Shown one piece after another: positions 12,315-24,570 of a DNA stretch of 64,000 nt. The position numbers were made by a program, and so were the translations under genes. Origin of the DNA: Anisodus tanguticus (taxonomy: Eukaryota > Streptophyta > Magnoliopsida > Solanales > Solanaceae); contig CM067555.1 in assembly GCA_034509755.1 (NCBI GenBank), positions 24,626,142-24,690,141 on the forward strand. Reading direction: 5' to 3'. The notes beneath the pieces were generated by a model. It made no database searches. It worked only from the letters and a program-made list of their open reading frames with translations, and had not been told where the DNA came from. The stretch's first letter is position 1, and the number at the start of each line of letters is the position of its first letter.

Positions 12315-14027
12315 TGATGTAAGTAAGTAGTGGTGTGTGAGGGTGAGTGGGTCGGAGTTTGGCAGGGAACGAGTTGACGTGAAAATGGACTAGAAATGGT
12401 GTTCTCAGGTGGGACGTTTCTGTCGGGCAGTGTGGTGTTGTGGAGTTATTTCGGGTAGATTTATGTGGAGTTGGTTAGGAGTTCTACGGGGGTGTTCCGG
12501 GTATGTTTCAAGTGGTTTTAATGATCGGGGTTTGATGGTTTGATGGTGGAAAGGAGATGGAACAGAATTGAAACAATGAGGTCTCCGTAAAGGATTATTT
12601 TGTGGACTATTTGTGGTTGTCAGATTTGGACGGTTGTATATGGGGGTTTCGGTTGGTGGCGTTTGTGGTGGATGTTAGGGAAGTATTTTGGGATATGGTG
12701 GTGGAAGCAAGATAGTGGTTTGGACAAGGAATGAATGCGGGATGCTAGGTGCAAACCTGAGTGCAATCCAAGTGTAGGACGGTCGATGTAGCAAGGATAA
12801 TGACACGAGGGTTTTAATGCTCGAGTCGACACCAAGATGAGTTTGGACAATTGTACAAGTACTAGACCAAGGTTGCTAAGTACAAGCTCGAGTACTAACC
12901 AAGTAAGGGTGGCCGGTAACCTTATCCTAGACCCTAGGCTTGGGTTTTGTTGGATCACACAAGTTCCAACATCCACTCGCACCAAGGGGGGTTCCTTAAG
13001 CTTGATTTTGATTAGATCACACAAGTTCTAACCAAGACTTACAACGAAGGGACCTTAGCTTGGGTTTAACTAGGTCACACAAGTCCTATCTTAAACTTAC
13101 ACTAATGGGTTGGCTCACACAAGAACCAAGGCCCACACAAGGACCAACCTAAGGTAGACAACACACAAGTTGAATACTTTAGAGTATGAGTAAAACTCAA
13201 GTTTATATTTAATCCACAACTCTGATTTTTACAATGACTTAATGTCCTATTTATACTAGTACAAGGACTATTCTAGAAGGGTAACAAAAGAGAAAAAACT
13301 ACTTGGCATTCTCGGCCAAGTGGAGACAAATGGGAAAGGGTTCGGGTTTTCTTGATGACCAAGGGTGTTCTCGGTCTATGGGAATCAATGGAAAAGGTCT
13401 TGGCTTTACTTGGGGACAAATGATGAATCCAATATTTTCACACCTCTTTGTGGATCCCATGAAGAATAATGCATGAACTTGGCTCTTTATGAAATCTCAT
13501 CTTCTTAGAATAAGTTTGGAAGCTTCCATTCTTTTTATTTGCTTTGATGAGTCTTGATATTCCCATGGCCGATCTTGATCCTCCCACATGGCTAGATGCA
13601 TGATTGTATTATCCCTTGGAAACATCATCCTCTAGATCATTCTTGCCCTTGCCAACTTGTCACTCTCGGCCAAGTCATTCACTTGTCTTTGCCATCTTGT
13701 CCTCTCGGCCTAGTCATCCTTATTACACAAATCAATAAATGTGTCCTAAGGTAACTAATAACTAATCTAGGAATTAAATACAATAACTAAATGTTAAGCT
13801 AAGAAATAAATACAAGCTAAAAGGAAAACATGGTCTCGGTCAAGACCAACAAGAAGGCCGAATAAAATATCTTTTTCTTAAAATCTTCAAGTCCAATCTT
13901 CGATCTCGCTCCATATTCCATGCCATTTTAAGCATATTATCATTGGATGATCCACCATCTTTGGAACTTTTAGCTTATTTCCTCGAGTATCAAATTGGGA
14001 CTTTGAACTCACAAGGATTTTACACCA
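12315..14027 (-). repeat. Element I 3' LTR
   Basis: The LTR is 1713 bp, start TGGTGTAAAATCC on the minus strand (14027) and end ...TTACTTACATCA (12315). It aligns end to end with 16569-18245. ORFs inside it, such as 12620-13024, recur as partial ORFs in the other LTR (16890-17192) and are incidental. Confidence 0.85.
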
Positions 14028-14219
14028 ATCTCCCCTTCTTTGTAAGATTTTTTCCTCAAATTCGCACAGTCTTAATGTGGTAATATGCCTTCAACAACAC
14101 GTGTTGAGCTAATACTTCCATCATTGGATAAGTTCGGAAGTTTTATCTTGTAGATACCTTCCCGGGACTTAACCAACAATTTTAAAGGACCACACTTCAA
14201 ATATTCTTCCTATTGGATC
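14028..14219 (-). pseudogene. I polyprotein tail and polypurine tract
   Basis: The minus-strand polypurine tract AAAGAAGGGGAGAT abuts the LTR start. The rest is a decayed pol tail in which GSISS followed by VVEGILPH matches the J tail (GSISSMFDVGDLSPYID), showing that RNase H is again joined straight to the tail without an integrase. Confidence 0.6.
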
Positions 14220-14760
14220 AAGGAGTCATAGGTAAAAAATTGAATTGTGCGCCCCCAATTTCTCACTATAGGAAGTAATGTACTATTTTTTCTTGAATCA
14301 AGCTGGTATTATGATCAACTCCTCTAACATCACGTTCCATTTCAAGTTGTAGCTCATCATTCGGAATAGGGGTAGCAAAGGAACTATAATTCCGGAAGAA
14401 ACGATGATCGAAAGAGGTCAAGCCATAGAAGTTACCTTTTATTCGTACATTTGTATTCTCATGCCAACCTTGGATAGTCCCCACTTCGAATTGATTCACA
14501 CGAAGGTCCGCGAATGCTACTTTGTGTTCTCGGACCAAGGATCCCGTTGACAGTCGTATCATCTTATGCATAAGGTTCATGGAAGAGTTTGGAACATTGC
14601 ACAAATCAAATGGACTCACAAGTCCTTCATACAAATCATGCTCGATTTTGAAGACAAATATCTTGCAAGGATGGTCCGCTCTTGGCATTCGATTTCTCAT
14701 TCCTTCCATAAGTGTAGTCAAACCACACGATCCGAATACAAGCCAATCCAATCAGAATGT
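14220..14760 (-). pseudogene. I RT-RNase H segment, second (downstream) copy
   Basis: The open piece 14266-14751 reads SPFDLCNVPNSSMNLMHKMI, then RLSTG directly followed by SLVREHKVAFADLRVNQFEV, then NFYGLTSFDHRFFRNYSSFATPIPN. These are recognisable as the late RT blocks of the family, with the YxDD-containing segment missing at about 14543. The RNase H start is at 14280-14340. It is homologous to, but divergent from, 14820-15194 just upstream, so this part of pol is present twice in tandem. Confidence 0.7.
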
Positions 14761-14819
14761 TCCCTTTTGTCCAAGGGCCTCACCAAATAAAAATCCTTAT
14801 GGTAGGTATAAGAATTAAC

Positions 14820-15484
14820 CCGTGCACCCACCAATCTTCCACTAGAGAAGGTAATGGATTCCTTGTCTTGAATTGAGCTAGTACCAATACCAACTCTTTT
14901 AACATCATGGTCAACTCCCCACGGTACCTCAACATTTAGGATAGGGGCAGTAAGAGTGTGACAATCTCGAATTCAATGATGAGAAAAAGAAGCCAAACCT
15001 CGGAGAATACTTTCCGCAATTATATCCGTAGGCTCGGCCCAATGTCGGGAAGTTACCACCTTGGATGGATCTACAAGATTACCCATGAATGAGAATAAGT
15101 GTCCCATGAAAGGTTGTTGAACTTCGCATATGATCTTCATGAAATATCTTTGAGACAAAACAAACCAAATGGCACCATGAGCCATTCGTACCAAACAAGC
15201 TCAATCTTGAATGTCATTTTCCATTCAACTTCTCCTCATGAACATATTTAATGGTAGACACTCCTCAATTCTAGCTTGAAGAACAACTCTGCCCCTCTCA
15301 ATGTATTCAAACCTTCATCCACTCTCGGCATAGGAGATTTGCACTTCAAGGCCATTTGGTTATCAACACATACGTGCCAAGCTTCATTTTCCTTTGGCAC
15401 CAACAAAGCGGACGTCGCCCTAAGGCTTTTTTGTGTAAGGCCTTTGCCTAATGACTCTAGCTCTTGGCATTGCAATTCCCTAGT
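14820..15484 (-). pseudogene. I reverse transcriptase, first (upstream) copy
   Basis: 15248-15475 reads SALLVPKENEAWHVCVDNQM and LFFKLELRSVYH. 14973-15194 reads FMKIICEVQQPFMG joined to HLFSFMGNLVDPSKV, then the ILRGLASF block. The same in-frame gap at the YxDD position as in H and J occurs near 15103. RNase H words (14820-14960) align with 14230-14370 of the second copy. Frameshifts are frequent. Confidence 0.7.
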
Positions 15485-16209
15485 CTATTCCAGATGGCAT
15501 CCATAGTTTTGGTGGTTAAATAATGAACTTGTTGAAAATAAATCATGAGCAAGTTCACAATCTTTCATTGGTAGTGTTCCGGATGCAAGATCTTTTGGAA
15601 CCTCCTTCACGTCGGTATCTTCAACCATATCTTCGACAAGACCTTTCTTTTCTTCTCTCACCAATGTACCTAGAGGACTCCCCTTCTTAAATTCCTCCTC
15701 TATATTTTGTGCATCAAGTAAAAGAGCCTCGACTTTGCATTTCCTTGCCCTTCGAATTTTCATGTCTTTCACCTCGCTAGGTGACAACGACACTAACCAG
15801 ATCTTCTTGTCATTATTTTGAAAAGAATAACTATTCCTTTCTCTATCATATTCTGCCTTTCGATCAAGTTGCCACGATCGTCCTAATAAAAAATGACATG
15901 CATCCATAGGGAGAATGTCACACCATATTTTATCTTCATACTTTCCAATCCGAAAGCCAACAAGAGTTTTTTTTACCACTCTTAGCCCTTCGTCTTGGTT
16001 TAGCCATTGGAGATCTTATGGCTTTAGATGATTGTGGGTGGATAATTTTAACTTGTCCACCATCTCCACGGAGGCCAAGTTGACATCACTTCTTCCATCA
16101 ATGATCATATTGCACACTTTGTCTTTTACCTTGCATCGAGTGTAAAAGAGTTGTTCCCTTTGTGTATCCTCGTGTTTTTCAAGTTGAACACTCAATACAT
16201 GTCGGACAA
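15485..16209 (-). pseudogene. I protease and linker
   Basis: The 164-codon piece 15485-15979 covers TLVGFRIGKYEDKIWCDILP, DACHFLLGRSWQLDRKAEYD and a charged linker. 16016-16209 adds LFYTRCKVKDKVCNMIIDG followed by RSDVNLAS, where the family has IIDGGSCTN at the protease active site. Asp is kept but the second Gly is Arg. The join to RT is broken by a frameshift near 15485. Confidence 0.75.
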
Positions 16210-16533
16210 CTAAATCTTCACACACCTCCGCAAGATCAATATATTCCTCCATATTTTCTTGATCATACAATGGACTAATAAAGGAAGTACTACCCTTTTC
16301 TTCAACTTGATACAACTGATTAGTGAAAAGGGTACATCTTGTTTTTCCTCTCGGATATCCTCAATTTCGGTATCCCTTTCATGTCGTGGGGTGTTTTTCA
16401 CAACCATGGATTCAATTTTATTCCTTACAGCATGCTCCGCAAGTTCCTTTCTCAAGGCTTGTGCACGTTCCACAAGAATGTCACCTACGATCCTCCTTAG
16501 TCTTTCTTTTTTTACGTGAGCCATAGTGTCCAA
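16210..16533 (-). pseudogene. I gag N-terminus fused to protease region (gag core deleted)
   Basis: It starts with MAHVKKERLRRIVGDILVER, equivalent to the gag start of H and J (MANLNEELLRTISELLAEQ in J). After an acidic stretch (HERDTEIEDI) it passes, with a frame change near 16310, to GSTSFISPLYDQENMEEYID, which precedes the protease. The Retrotrans_gag core and the CCHC knuckle seen in H and J are absent, so a deletion of several hundred bases is likely. Confidence 0.7.
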
Positions 16534-16554
16534 CCATGGGATGAGATAGCCTCA

Positions 16555-16565
16555 CTCTGATACCA
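16555..16565 (-). promoter_or_regulatory. I primer binding site
   Basis: Plus-strand CTCTGATACCA, that is TGGTATCAGAG on the minus strand, a perfect initiator tRNA-Met site three bases from the 5' LTR end. Confidence 0.9.
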
Positions 16566-16568
16566 ATC

Positions 16569-18245
16569 TGATGTAAGTAAGGAGGGTGTGTTAGGGTGTG
16601 TGGGTCAGAGTTTGGCAAGAAACGAGTTGACGCGAAAATGGACTTGAAATAGTATTCTCGGGTGGGACGTTTCTACCGAGTAGTGTGGTATTCTGGAGTT
16701 ATTTCGAGTATGTTGTGGGTGGTATTGATGATCAGGGTTTGGTGGTTTGATAATGGCAAGGAGATGGAACATTACAAAAATAGTGAGGTCTCGATAAAGG
16801 TTGGTTTATAGACTATTTATGGTTGTCGGATTTGAACGGTTGTATATGTGGGGTTTCGCTTGGTGGCCTTTGTAGTGGATGTTAGGGAATTATTTTGGGA
16901 TATGGAAGTGAAAGGAAGATAGTGGTTTAGACAAGGAATGAATGCGGGATGCTAGGTGCAAACCTGAGTGCAATCCAAGTGTAGGACACTCGATGTAGCA
17001 AGGATAATGACATGAGGGTTTTAATGCTCGAGTCGACACCAAGATAAGTTTGGAAAATTGTACAAGGACTAGACCGAGGTTACTAAGTACAAGCTTGAGT
17101 AATAACCAATTAAGGGTGGCCGGTAACCTTATCCTAGACCCTAGGCTTGGGTTTGGTTGGATCACACAAGTTCCAACGCCCACTCGCACCAAGGGGGTTC
17201 CTTAAGCTTGGGTTTGATTAGATCACACAAGTTCTAATAAAAACTTACACCTAAGGGACCTTGGCTTGGGTTTAACTAGGTCACACAAGTCCTAGATTCA
17301 ACTTACACTAATGGGTTGGCTCACACAAGAACCAAGGCCCACACAAGGACCAACTAAGGTAGACAACACACAAGTTGAATACTTTAGAGTATGAGTAAAA
17401 CTCAAGATATTTAATCCATAACTATGATTTTTACAATGACTTAAGGTTCTATTTATACTAGTACAAGGACTATTCTAGAAAGGTAACAAAAGAGACAAAA
17501 ACTACTTGGCATTCTCGACCAAGTGGAGACAAATGGGAAAGGGTTCGGGTTTTCTTGTCGACCAAGGGTGTTCTCGGCCTATGGGAATCAATCTAAAATG
17601 TCTTGGCTTTACTTGGGGACAAAGGATGAATCCAATCTTTTCACACCCCTTTGTGGATCCCATGAATAAGAATGCATGAACTTGGCTCTTTATGAATCTC
17701 ATCTTCTTGGAATAAGTTTGGAAGCTTGCATTCTTTGTATTTTCTTTGATGAGTCATTCGGCCAACTCTTGATAGTCCCATGATCGATCTTGATGCCTCC
17801 CACATGGCTAGATGCATGTTTGTATTATCTCCTTGGAAGCCTCATCCTCTAGATCATTCTTACCCTTGCCAACTTATCACTCTCGGTCAAGTCATCCACT
17901 TGTGTTTGCTATCTTGTCCTCTCGGCCTAGTCATCCTTATTACACATCTCAATAAATGTGTCCTAAGAGAACTAGTAACTAATATAGGAATCAAATACAA
18001 TAACTAAAATCTAAGATATGAAATAAAGACAAGATAAAAAGAAAACATGGTCTCGGCCAAGACCAACAAGAAGGCCGAATAATATGTCTTCTTCTTAAGA
18101 TCTTCAAGTCCAATCTTTGACCCCGCTCCATAATCCATGCCATTTTAAGAATATTATCATCGGATGATCCACCATCTTTGGAACTCCGAGTTTATTGCCT
18201 CGAGGATCAAATTGGGACTTTGAGCTCACGGGGATTTTTACATCA
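16569..18245 (-). repeat. Element I 5' LTR
   Basis: The LTR is 1677 bp and collinear with 12315-14027. It shares the TGATGTAAGTAAGG-type end and the long central block (for example CACACAAGTTCCAAC and TTACACTAATGGGTTGGCTC). Confidence 0.85.
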
Positions 18246-18250
18246 CCTTT

Positions 18251-18840
18251 TCTTCTAAGTCACAATGCATGGTGACTTTCTTGAACTCTCGAACATCTTC
18301 CTCAACCTTAAGAACTCCTTGAAGAAGTTTGGTGAGCTTGAGGTGTAGGTATTGTTCATACTACCTTGGCAAGAACTTCTTCTTCAAATGTTTCTTTAGT
18401 TTTTCCAAAGATTCAATCTTGGTCTTCCCATTTCTCCTCCGGCTTGTTTTGAGGTTTTCATACCACACAAAAGCGAATTCCTTCAACTTCAATATAGAAA
18501 CCTTAAAACACTTGTGGTCATCATATTTCTTGTATTCGAAAAGCCTATCAATAGCCCTTAACCATTCAAGAAACTCTTTCGGGTCCATATCTCCTTCAAA
18601 GGTTGGAAGATCAAACTGTAGGCTTCGGTCACCTTCCTTTTCATGCCTCAGGTTCTCTTGAACATCTTTCCTTTCATGCCTTGGGTTATTTTGTGCAACC
18701 TCCTCCCTAGATTAAACATAATTAATCACGGCACGCTCCATAAGCACTCTTCTCAAAAGTTTTATTTGTTCGGCAATAAGGTCACTTATGGTCCTCCGAA
18801 GTTCTTCATTCATGTTAGACATAGCGTCAAGGTGTGGGAT
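18251..18840 (-). pseudogene. H gag N-terminal half
   Basis: On the minus strand the start MNEELRRTISDLIAEQIKLL (about 18815) is followed by a stop, an acidic linker, and an open piece 18361-18588 reading MDPKEFLEWLRAIDRLFEYK, FAFVWYENLKTSRRRNGK and LKKHLKKKFLPR. This is the Retrotrans_gag core with the usual W...F...W pattern. Insertion of element I at 18250 separates it from its C-terminal half at 11864-12309. Confidence 0.8.
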
Positions 18841-18852
18841 GGGAAAGCCTTG

Positions 18853-18863
18853 GTATGATACCA
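18853..18863 (-). promoter_or_regulatory. H primer binding site (one mismatch)
   Basis: Plus-strand GTATGATACCA equals TGGTATCATAC on the minus strand, two changes from the tRNA-iMet site TGGTATCAGAG. It lies 3 bases from the 5' LTR, as in J and I. Confidence 0.75.
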
Positions 18864-18866
18864 AAC

Positions 18867-20115
18867 TAATGTATATAAGGAGGGGATTGTATGGTTAGGT
18901 GGTTCAGAGTTGGATTGGGACTGGGTGGATACCAAAATGGGGATCAAATGGAGGTTGGCGGGTTTCTTGGCAGTGTGTGTTTGGTGGGGAGTGTGCGGGT
19001 GAATTTGGAGGGTGTTGGGCTAAGGCGTTTGGAGAGGATGAACTAGACACGTTGTAGGTTATTTTGGTCATTGGTATTTGGTGGTTTGGTGGTGGTAAGG
19101 TGGCGGAAACTGGTCGGGATTGTAAGGTTGGCGGAATAGAGGTGCGATCGGGATTGTGGGGAATTGGTTGGGGGTTTCGGGTGTTTGTGCGAGGATTCGA
19201 TTGACGACCTTTTGGGTGTGAGTTGGGGAAGTGTTGGAGTGTATTGGGGTGCAAGGAATTAGGTAGTTTCGACAAGGATGAGGCACAAAATTGATAAACA
19301 AATTCATGTGTGGGTAAGGTAATGTAGGCCGAGAAGACCTTCAATGTGTTTGTAACAAGTAACCGGATAGAACCTTGGCTTGGGTATAGTTTGGTCACAA
19401 AAGTTCTAACTAGACTTACACCGAGGGTATGAACCACAAAAGGACCAAGGGGTGGCCCACAAAAGGACCGGGGTTTGGACCACAAAAGGACCAAGGGTTG
19501 GACCACAAAAGGTTCGACTAAGATAACAACACAAAAGTTGAAAACTTATCAATTGCATATCCTATTTATACTAGTTCTAGACCTTCTAGAAGAGGAAATA
19601 AGAAATACACAAACATGTATCTTGGCCGAATGGGGGAGATGCTCGACCAACCCTTCATGTTCTCTAAGACACCCTTTTGTGTCTTCCATGTATCTCGGCC
19701 AAATGGGGGAGATGCTCGACCAACCCTTCATGTTCTCTAGGCCAACCTTTTGTGTCATCCATGTACATAAGTGCATGAACTAGCTAGTTCATGAATTACC
19801 TCCTTGGGAGATGTTGGAAGCTTCTCTTTCTAAATGGTTCTCGCCTTAGCCATCCTATTTTATTACAAGGCCTAGTAATTAAGCTAAAAGGGAAACTAGT
19901 AATCAAGCTATAAATTAAAAGCAAGCTAAAAAAATGGTCTCGGTCAAGACCTACATAAAAGCCGAAAATTAATGGCACTTCTTGGATATTCAAGTCTTTT
20001 ATTCAACACCCACATTAAGCATATCACCATAGGACGATTGTCAATCTTTGACACTCCTAGCAAATTACCTCGTGGCTTATGTTGGACACTTAAGCTCACG
20101 ACCTTCTTTACATCA
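18867..20115 (-). repeat. Element H 5' LTR
   Basis: The LTR is 1249 bp, collinear with 8916-10192. Its first bases read TAATGTATATAAGG where the other copy has TGATG, a simple substitution. Confidence 0.85.
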
Positions 20116-20120
20116 CCATT

Positions 20121-21254
20121 TATCTTACTAGATCATAGGCTAGGTAACTCACCAGTGGATAGGACAGTATGAACTAAACAAGGATCATAAACATACGATA
20201 GAAGGGGTAGCAAGTATCATCAACCATAGACTATGTCCAAGAAAACTATGCATACATATCAAATAAAGTACTAAGCTTAATATAGAAACATACTACTGAC
20301 AAAAGACAGTCAACTACAGAAATAGAATACTCCTTTAGACATTTTCTTGTTTTAGAAATCAACATAAAGTTCGGAAAATCATATTTTAAAAAAAAGGTTA
20401 GCCATTAAATACATGTGTCGATAGCTTACGAGTTACTGGATGCTCTACGAATGATAATCTAAATTATACGAATAATTTGGATTAAAATCAAATCCATAAA
20501 CCCTAAGTAAACTTACTCAAACATTTCATAAAGCACATAATGTGCATAGAGCTTCTACAATCTTTAAAAATGGTAACTAGCTAGCAAGACCATCCCTCAA
20601 ACACTACTTAGACTCCTTATCTTCTTCATACTATAATCAACAACATCAAATAATCTTACGTTCATAAACATTTCCAAATTAACGGCCCAACATCAACATA
20701 ACATAACCTAAATCCTTCTAAAAGATTAAGCTACAAACTCCTAACAAAACAATTCACCCCCACTTGTATGAGTTCAACTACAAGTAGAAGAAAATATAGA
20801 TTACCTTAGGGGTTGAAAATCATGCCTTAACACACTTTACTTCCATCCATACATCCTTCATAACATTCAAGAAGAAAAGGAAAAGTAGTAGACTAAGCTC
20901 ATGACCTTCCATAATGAGAGAATTGCGTTGTTTTGCTTTTGAATCTTACTTGGATCATTAAGGAACCTTAGAGAACTTTATTAGAGCTCAAGGAGATGCT
21001 TAGGTCTGAAACTGGGGTGGGATAAGGGTCTGGTCAAACTTGGACCAATTTAAACAACTTGAAAATTTTCACGGTCCGTGAAAGTGTACCACAAACTAAT
21101 TTTTCAATGAACTTATTTTGTTCGATTCATTTGACCTTGAAACCTTTTGGTTTGCTCATATAACTTGTCTAAATTCTTACTTAACCACATAAGGGTCCGT
21201 CTTATGTTGGGTAGCTTACGACGATGTCGACACACAAAAATATGGGGTGTAACA
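20121..21254 (-). repeat. Element F 5' LTR, part 2
   Basis: Continues 8915 after element H. It aligns with 1510-2766 (for example CTAACAAAACAATTCACCC at 2114 and 20741) and ends with the LTR start TGTTACACCC on the minus strand at 21254. It lacks the GC-richer block at about 2437-2560 of the 3' LTR, so one copy has an indel. Confidence 0.85.
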
Positions 21255-24200
21255 AAAAATGTGAGATGGCGCAGCCCAAGATACAGATCTGGCCAAGTCC
21301 ATTTAATGAGCCATTTATAGATGTATACTATCTCATTTTTACTTAGAAAACATTCTCATCACTCTCCCTCTCTACGATTTGAATCCCCAACCAACCTTAA
21401 TATTTTATTTCCCTGATCTAGTTGAACTCCTAAAGAGTTCTACAAGGTTGGATATTGTTTTCCCTTCTGGGTAGCTTGTCGAGGTAGTTAAGCTTGAGCT
21501 TATCTCTTAGTTTTTGAAGTTGGAGTTTGCTTTGGGTTAAAGTAAGGTAAAACCAGAATTTGTTCTTAATAGTTGAGGTAAGAATTATCCTTTTTCTCAT
21601 ATGTATGTACTAGGTTAAGTCTTAGATATGTTTAGATGCCACATGTTGATAGTAGAAAGTTATTGTTGATGGTTGAGTAATATGTGATTTGTAAAAGGGG
21701 ATGTTCATGACATGTTTAGGTTTGGAAGTATGAACATGTAGTATCTGAGTTAGTTTGGTAATTTAAATATGCATAGAAGATACAAGTTGTAAGTTAAATA
21801 ACTAGATGATGTGGATGAAGTGTTGATTGCTATGTCATATTTTGGGGATGATTTGATTGTATAAAGGTACTCAATATGTGGTTGTTGGCTGTTATTGTTT
21901 TTTTGATTGTTTTGAACTTGAGGAATGTAAAAGAAATGGGGGAGATGTTGTCCGATTAAGTATAGAACGAGCTTGCCACTTACCGAATAGTTGGGTGCTA
22001 TATGGTTTTGTGGGGCTACTCTTATAATGATTTAGGTTCTGGAAATATAAGAGTGTCGTAAATGAGCTAGTTGATATTTTAGAAGCACTTGGTTATTACA
22101 AGTTAGTAAGTTGAAGAGTTAATTCGTTGTAGTTGAATTGCTAATTGTGTTGTATGGTAAGTGGGACTATTCTTGTTGTATGCAGGTGCTGGAAGTATTG
22201 TTGAACTTGTATTCATATGTTATTCATAGTGTTATAAGGATTAGAAGGAGATAGGCTTGGATAATCTCCGTAGAAATATTTGTAGAATAAGATTGTCGCT
22301 CATAAGCTAGTTGGCGTGTTTCTCTTATTGATATTAGTCTTGTTTTCCTTTTTGTAGGTTAAGTGAAAAGGGAATTGTTTCTATTGATGTCGTTGATGGA
22401 TCGAAAATAAAGGTACGTAAGGCTATTCTTTGATTTACCACTACAATATGGTGTGTGTTTACTTGTTTTCTATTAGAACTATGAGGTCTGGTATTTGTAA
22501 GTGTAGTAATCCCAGGTTAAGAGTCTTATGAATCTCTTAAAAAATGGTATAAGTACATAATCAATTGCTATTCAAGTATGTTACTCTTGCAATCGGGTTT
22601 CTAGTTGTCTGGATGAAAGTAGAGTTCCCCCATATGTGGGCCTAAGTTAGCAGCCTATAGGGTATGACTAAGAGAGCGTATTGAGTGTTGGTTAAGATAA
22701 TTGGTATTTAGGGTGAATTGTGTAATGATTCTTAGTGGACAGTTGATAGGTATATGACGATGACTATTTGTAAAGATGACATGAGGATTTATTTGTTAAC
22801 GATTACTAGTTGATAACGAGAAGAGGACTTTACTTATTGATGATGTTGATAAACTACAAAATATGATTGAAGAGGTAATATACTATCGTTCAAGATGAAT
22901 AAAGCTTAATGGAAACGGTGTGATAATTCCCAAATGATAGTTGAGTAGTTGTAAATCTATGGTTGAGGTATATCACTTGATAGTTACAGGCTATAGGCAT
23001 GAGACTGTAGAATGCTACTTAAGGTAAATGATATTTCGCGGCTAACGTCTAAATGACCATTATGGGATGTAGAGCACAAGGTAAGGTGAATTAGAGTGTT
23101 ACTATTTGCATTATCTCTATTTGATCGTAGAGCATATTTATAGGAAACGTTTTGCGAATATCGATGGATTCAGATTTTCACGAGAGTGCAGTGGTCCTAA
23201 GAGGTTAGAGTTTATATTTGAAGTACTAGGCGAGATTATAAAAGGATAAGTGTGTACGTCCCTATAGCATCTCTCGACTTGAAGTCGAGTTATTTTTTCT
23301 CTTCTATATCAATTTTACCGGATGAGTATAGGTTCTCCTCTGAAACTCAGTTATTCCTAATAAATGATGTCAATTATATCGCATCAAGATCCCATGTACA
23401 CACATAAATCTGTGTCAAGACTAAACAACAGTTCCAGTACTTGAGTAATCCATAAGCTATTTGAGTATCACATGGATCAGTCCGCACTTAAACAATCACA
23501 TTAGAGTCGTAAATAATGACTATTTGTTTGTCTCTTCTAATAGAGATCCGTAGCACATGTCCTTTGTTGTGAGCCACGAGTCCTTAAGAAGTAATGAGTC
23601 ATAGGAGCCTCGTTCACATATTTTGTAGTTGTCCAGCTCATCCAGTTGGTTGCGCTCATAATTGCTATGTTCGTATTTGATTGTATCATACTTGATTTGC
23701 CTCTTGAGAGTGTTTAGACTCCCTAATTGTATTACTTGCAAGTTGTAGTATAGTTGTATCTTTCAAATAATTTGCGAGACTTCCTCAAGGTTACGAGTAA
23801 TCTGAATGGAGTTAATGGTGTGCAATAGATAAGTAGATAAGGATAATTGACGTCCAGAGTATGTGGCCTATAGAACCCTATTTACTGGCCTATCGAGGCT
23901 TATTTGATTTCCCGTAGGGACTTATTTTTTAGCCAACCGAGGCTCATTTGCAGAGTAAGTATTTTCCCTTCTTATACGTATTAGATCATGTTATGACTCA
24001 ATATATTACTTGTTATGTTATGCGCTCGTTTGATTTTTGTTATATAAAGGAAAGTAAAGAATAAATCTAATATACCATTAGCCCAAGTGTTTTAGTGAAT
24101 GATCCCAGACGTCGCTTCATATAGCGACCCAAAGATATCATCAGAAAGACCCAGAAGAACACACAAAATGACTTGATTATAGTAAGTTTTAATAAGAGTT

Positions 24201-24570
24201 TCCATAGGGTGTTTCAGAGATTTCAGTTGCATTTGATTGATTTAATTCTTGTTGTATCTTATTTGAGCTTCAGTTTACTGTATTTGTTTCATGTCTGCCT
24301 TCCGTACTTGGTACAATCTTTCTGTACTGACGTCTCTTGGCCAGGGATGCTGCATTTGCTATGTTCACATTTTTAGGCATATGCAGGTTGGCGGACACAC
24401 TTGCTAGTTGTTGCAGCCACTTAACGAGAGGGTGAAAGCTCATCTTCTATCCGGAGCTGAGTCAAGTCTAGTATTTGCATACATAGAGATCATGGGTAAG
24501 TCGGGGCCTTATCTCGACACTTGTATCAGTTGTCCAACATTAGGTATTCGTAGAGGTTTTATAGATAGTG
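21255..24570 (+). mobile_element. LTR0 fragment 2 (old plus-strand gypsy LTR)
   Basis: No gene is seen in this 3.3-kb stretch. It reads as plus-strand gypsy LTR. 24280-24560 has the arrangement found in many Solanaceae gypsy U5 regions (CTGCCTTCCGTACTTGGTAC, then TGTACTGACGTCTC, GGACGCTG-like, and a GGGGCCTTATCTCGAC block like GGGGCCCTGTCCCGACT at 53360). The same block order occurs in the E LTRs. Element J interrupts it at 24570. The start and the second LTR are not visible. Confidence 0.45.

Larger units (their letters stand above)
12315..18245 (-). mobile_element. Gypsy element I, inserted in H gag
   Basis: A 5.9-kb minus-strand element with 3' LTR 12315-14027, interior 14028-16568 and 5' LTR 16569-18245. 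Target duplication is CATTT (12310-12314) and CCTTT (18246-18250), and H gag reads on across it when compared with the intact site in J near 27985. Same family as H and J (shared N-terminal gag, protease and RT wording) but with longer LTRs, no gag core and a duplicated RT-RNase H segment. Integrase is absent. Confidence 0.85.
8916..20115 (-). mobile_element. Gypsy element H, inserted in the F LTR
   Basis: A minus-strand gypsy element with 3' LTR 8916-10192 and 5' LTR 18867-20115, both bounded by TGATGTATATAAGG-like and ...ACATCA/ATATCA ends. Flanks CCAGG (8911-8915) and CCATT (20116-20120) are a decayed target duplication, and F LTR sequence resumes exactly (TATCTTACTAG) after the second flank. 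Without nested element I it is about 5.3 kb. The interior encodes gag with a CCHC knuckle, protease and RT, but the RT palm is cut (no YxDD) and no integrase is present. It shares these defects with I and J. Confidence 0.8.
980..21254 (-). mobile_element. Gypsy element F (outer element, host of H and I)
   Basis: This is a Ty3/gypsy LTR retrotransposon in minus orientation: 3' LTR 980-2766, interior 2767-8110, 5' LTR 8111-8915 plus 20121-21254 (split by element H). Both LTR copies share the start TGTTACACCC (minus) and long collinear similarity, for example 2030-2160 against 20640-20780. The flanks AGAAA (975-979) and AAAAA (21255-21259) look like a 5-bp target duplication with one change. Without H the element is about 9.1 kb. 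Pol order (PR-RT-RNase H-IN) and the wording of its integrase C-terminus fit a Del/Tekay-like chromovirus. Every domain is broken by stops or frameshifts, so it is inactive. Confidence 0.8.

Noticed and set aside
12620..13024. 134-codon ORF in element I
   Set aside because: It is LTR sequence; the matching part of the other LTR (16890-17192) holds a shortened version with changes.
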